From Nitrospinota bacterium (GTDB lineage Bacteria > Nitrospinota > Nitrospinia > SZUA-224): a stretch of 15,503 nucleotides of DNA. Location of the stretch: the NCBI GenBank assembly GCA_016212345.1, contig JACRGM010000021.1, forward strand, positions 1 through 15,503. The letters run 5' to 3'. The notes under the pieces were generated by a model. It did not search any database. It had not been told where the DNA came from and saw only the letters and a program-made list of their open reading frames with translations. Both the position numbers and the translations under genes were made by a program. Positions 13,117-15,503 of the stretch are shown here, one piece after another (the stretch's first letter is position 1; the number at the start of each line of letters is the position of its first letter).

Positions 13117-14934
13117 GTGTGCGGGATCAGTGGTATAGTTGGTTTCGAGAATATCTCCAAATCCCTCTTAAATAGCATCAGAAATCTAGAATACCGTGGT
13201 TACGACTCATGTGGGATTGCTATATTAGAGAAAGGGTATATCAAGATCAAGAAGAATATTGGCTATGTGGATGAGGTGAATGAGAAGGAAGGGTTAACAA
13301 ACTTAACGGGGAGAACAGGTATTGCACATACCAGATGGGCAACCCATGGGGGGGTGACTAAGAAAAATGCACATCCCCATATAAGTTGTAAAGGAGACTT
13401 TGCAGTTGTCCATAACGGAATAATCTCTAACTATCACACCTTGAAGGAAGGGTTAAAGAAAGAGGGACATAAATTCCTTTCAGAGACAGATACAGAGGTG
13501 ATAGCCCATCTTCTAGAAAAGTACTATTCCTCTACGGGTGATGTTGAGGATGCATTTAGGAGATCTCTAAATATGTTAGATGGGACCTATGCTATTGCTA
13601 TGATCACTATATATGAACATGAGAAGATCTTTTGTGCCAAGAATGAGAGCCCACTCATATTAGGGATAGGTAATGATGCCAATTATGTTGGATCTGATTT
13701 TAATGCCTTTATAGATTATACAAAGAATACAGTAGTACTCGATGATAAAGAATATGCAGTCATATCAAAGGAAAAGTATATTATCAAGGATATTAGGGGT
13801 GAAAGAGTCAATAAAGAGATAACAATGATTGGATGGGATGCAGAGATGGCTAAAAAAGGGGGTTATCCACACTATATGCTCAAAGAGATATACGAACAGC
13901 CCCAGGCAATAACTAATGCCATGAATGTAGATAGAAAGATCATAAAGGAAGTAGCATCTATGATAATGGATAATAAGCGAACCTATCTCACTGGTGTTGG
14001 TACAACCTACTATGTCTCCCTGTTAGGGGAATACTATTTTTCATCCTTGACAGGGAGTCATTTGACCGCTGTAAGCTCTGATGAATTCAGAAATCTGGCA
14101 GAGGTGGCAGATAAGACACTGGTCATAGCCATTTCTCAGTCAGGCGAGACCTATGATACCTTAAACGCCTTAAAATACGCTAGAAAAAATGGGGCAAAGA
14201 CAGTAGCTATTGTAAATGTCATAGGTTCATCAATAGCACGTATGGTGGATATACCTATCATGCAGGGGTCAGGACCAGAGATATGTGTAATCAGTACAAA
14301 GGCTGCCATCTCCCAGATGATCATCCTACTCAGCATTGTCCTAGAATTAGGAGCTATGAAAAAAAAGATAACTGTAAAAGAGAAGATAAGAATAGAGAAG
14401 GAGTTGAGAAGACTCCCGACTGTCATCCAGGATATATTAAATGAGAAATCTGGTTTTATCCATAACATTGCACATAAGTACTCAAGGATAAAGAACTGGC
14501 TCTACCTCGGCCGTGGTATTTACTATCCTATAGCCTTAGAATCTGCCCTCAAGATGAAGGAGGTTGCTTATATCCATGCAGAGGGTATGCCCGGAGGATT
14601 TCTAAAACATGGGACCATTGCACTTATAGATGAAAATCTATATACAGTGGGATTTATCCCACCAAAGGAGGAGAGGGATCTCTACCCTCTTATCATAGGG
14701 GGTATCGAGGAGGTCAAGGCAAGGAATGGTTTTGTAATGGGATTTCATTTTGGGGATAAGGAAAAGGATTATAAGCTATTTGATGAGGAGATTATCCTCC
14801 CCAAGGTAGATAAGGTTATTGCCCCTTTTTTGCAATTGATTCTAGGTCAACTATTTGCCTATTTTACAGCCATCTCTCTTAAGAGAAACATAGACAAACC
14901 TAGATCGTTGGCAAAATCTGTTACTGTAGCATAA
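13117..14934 (+). CDS. glmS: Glutamine-fructose-6-phosphate aminotransferase (isomerizing)
   Basis: GlmS converts fructose-6-phosphate and glutamine to glucosamine-6-phosphate, the entry step to UDP-GlcNAc for peptidoglycan and lipopolysaccharide. The 605-residue protein starts at GTG 13117, set by AAGGAG 10 nt upstream and by Cys2, which becomes the N-terminal glutaminase nucleophile after Met removal (CGISGIVG). The class II glutaminase domain shows RGYDSCG (27-33), RWATHG (73-78) and HNGIISNY (99-106). Two sugar-isomerase (SIS) domains follow, with GVGTTYYVS and ISQSGETYDT, then LGRGIYYPIALESALKMKE and the substrate loop EGMPGGFLKHG. It ends KSVTVA, close to the usual KSVTVE. Domains and length are complete. 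It follows ubiD by 81 nt and may share its transcript. A 16-bp tandem repeat spans its stop codon. Confidence 0.96.
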   Translation: MCGISGIVGFENISKSLLNSIRNLEYRGYDSCGIAILEKGYIKIKKNIGYVDEVNEKEGLTNLTGRTGIAHTRWATHGGVTKKNAHPHISCKGDFAVVHNGIISNYHTLKEGLKKEGHKFLSETDTEVIAHLLEKYYSSTGDVEDAFRRSLNMLDGTYAIAMITIYEHEKIFCAKNESPLILGIGNDANYVGSDFNAFIDYTKNTVVLDDKEYAVISKEKYIIKDIRGERVNKEITMIGWDAEMAKKGGYPHYMLKEIYEQPQAITNAMNVDRKIIKEVASMIMDNKRTYLTGVGTTYYVSLLGEYYFSSLTGSHLTAVSSDEFRNLAEVADKTLVIAISQSGETYDTLNALKYARKNGAKTVAIVNVIGSSIARMVDIPIMQGSGPEICVISTKAAISQMIILLSIVLELGAMKKKITVKEKIRIEKELRRLPTVIQDILNEKSGFIHNIAHKYSRIKNWLYLGRGIYYPIALESALKMKEVAYIHAEGMPGGFLKHGTIALIDENLYTVGFIPPKEERDLYPLIIGGIEEVKARNGFVMGFHFGDKEKDYKLFDEEIILPKVDKVIAPFLQLILGQLFAYFTAISLKRNIDKPRSLAKSVTVA

Positions 14935-14960
14935 TCTAACATTAGCATAATCTAACATTA
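14927..14960. repeat. 16-bp perfect tandem duplication across the glmS stop
   Basis: AGCATAATCTAACATT occurs at 14928-14943 and again at 14944-14959, and the 16-base period holds from 14927 to 14960. The first copy contains the glmS TAA (14932-14934); the second lies in the 34-nt gap before the convergent hicA end. It looks like a recent slippage or repair duplication and leaves the glmS frame intact. Confidence 0.85.
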
Positions 14961-14968
14961 CAGAACCT

Positions 14969-15199
14969 CTATAATTTATTCCATTCTTCAGATGAGATCT
15001 TACGCTCTATAATTTCTTCTATTTCTCTAATCATCATCATAAGTTGGGACATAGAGTATTCATTATTAGATGGGATGGCTAAACGATGTTGTTCAAAAAC
15101 CATAAATTGATGATGTGCTCCAAAAAACGGACCATTAAAGCCAAGTTTGTATAGTCGTCGAATAAAATCTCTCCGTTTAGTAGGTAGCCATCGGCTCAT
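14969..15199 (-). CDS. hicA: HicA-family mRNA interferase toxin
   Basis: HicA toxins are small double-stranded-RNA-binding-fold ribonucleases that cleave mRNA and are neutralised by HicB. The 76-residue product has the family core GPFFGAHHQFMVF (23-35), with a candidate catalytic His at 29 or 30, followed by the strand and helix LAIPSNNEYSMSQLMMMIREI (40-60). The usual GSHH is GAHH here, and the common GT-RSI block is SMSQLMMMI. The ATG at 15199 lies inside the 3' end of hicB, with GGAG 7 nt upstream. The antitoxin is translated first and the pair overlaps by 23 nt. It converges on glmS with 34 nt between stops. Activity is inferred from family membership. Confidence 0.8.
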   Translation of the reverse strand: MSRWLPTKRRDFIRRLYKLGFNGPFFGAHHQFMVFEQHRLAIPSNNEYSMSQLMMMIREIEEIIERKISSEEWNKL

Positions 15200-15449
15200 G
15201 CGTTGGCTCCTTGTTTAGATCGATGTCGCCGATCACTGGCAAAGAATGTCCCATTTTGAGACCTAATAGAATCCAATCTTCTAGTGTAGAGCGTAATTCG
15301 TCTTCGCATTCCCGTAATGTTTTTCCAAATGCTACAACTCCTTTGCAAAGGGGTATCCGACCAGTAAATGTATTATCTTCAAGCTTGTCATAAACAGCTT
15401 TTGCCATTGCATGATCCATATATTCACTCAATATGTATCGTATCGACAT
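15177..15449 (-). CDS. hicB: HicB-like antitoxin, short form
   Basis: HicB antitoxins bind HicA through a degenerate RNase H-like fold and many also repress their own operon. From ATG 15449 the product is 90 residues. It carries the family features of a substrate-like strand (FTGRIPLCKGVVAFGKTLREC) followed by a helix (EDELRSTLEDWILLGLKMG) and LPVIG. The tail after this is only about 15 residues (DIDLNKEPTHEPMATY), with no visible ribbon-helix-helix or helix-turn-helix, so DNA binding is not apparent. The start is set by GGAGG at 15456-15460, six bases upstream of the ATG. An upstream ATG at 15482 would add 11 unconserved residues and bypass this site. It is the first gene of the hicBA pair. 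Confidence 0.82.
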   Translation of the reverse strand: MSIRYILSEYMDHAMAKAVYDKLEDNTFTGRIPLCKGVVAFGKTLRECEDELRSTLEDWILLGLKMGHSLPVIGDIDLNKEPTHEPMATY

Positions 15450-15493
15450 CTCACACCTCCATTTTTTATATTTCATAAACAAAATTAATATGG

Positions 15494-15499
15494 ATTATA
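15494..15499 (-). promoter_or_regulatory. Possible -10 box for hicBA
   Basis: On the minus strand TATAAT occurs at 15499-15494, placing a start near 15487 and giving a leader of about 38 nt before the hicB ATG. The matching -35 would lie beyond the window end, so only half of the promoter can be seen. Confidence 0.35.
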
Positions 15500-15503
15500 G
15501 ATT

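Overview
The window looks like a chromosomal segment of an AT-rich, Gram-negative bacterium. Evidence for a diderm is a secreted beta-barrel protein with a signal peptide. Codon use is rich in AGA/AGG (Arg) and ATA (Ile), and glycyl-tRNA synthetase is the single-chain alpha2 type rather than the alpha2-beta2 type of most Proteobacteria. This fits a deep-branching, probably anaerobic lineage (Desulfobacterota-, Nitrospirota- or candidate-phylum-like). That placement is inference; no rRNA gene is present to fix the taxon.

Layout. (1) 1-283: a palindromic repeat, then a near-consensus promoter driving a small outer-membrane beta-barrel gene (284-820). (2) 829-912: two strong hairpins, then glyS (970-2274), whose stop codon abuts a second, partial copy of the first repeat. 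(3) 2440-5398, minus strand: gpsA-larB-larC, joined by two 4-nt start/stop overlaps. The gpsA promoter lies directly against its start codon, so its mRNA is probably leaderless. LarB and LarC make part of the nickel-pincer nucleotide cofactor. (4) 5399-6776: a repeat-dense island around one small RNA-binding (RRM) gene at 5881-6147. It holds a 127-bp foldback element, a roughly 310-bp inverted-repeat element with a different 115-bp multi-hairpin element inside it, and an AT-rich inverted repeat. (5) 6777-10553, plus strand: galU (TTG start), hsp20 and lon, closely spaced; a palindrome covers the likely galU -10 box. (6) 10683-14934, plus strand: DUF3108 protein and a UbiD-family decarboxylase overlapping by 11 nt, then glmS (GTG start). 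(7) 14969-15449, minus strand: a hicBA toxin-antitoxin pair convergent with glmS.

Most genes are housekeeping: translation, phospholipid and envelope sugar precursors (gpsA, galU, glmS), and protein quality control (hsp20, lon). The less ordinary content is the cluster of structured repeats around the RRM gene, the gpsA-larBC operon and several start-proximal regulatory structures. I found no CRISPR array, tRNA, rRNA, prophage or transposase gene, and no clearly new multi-gene system.
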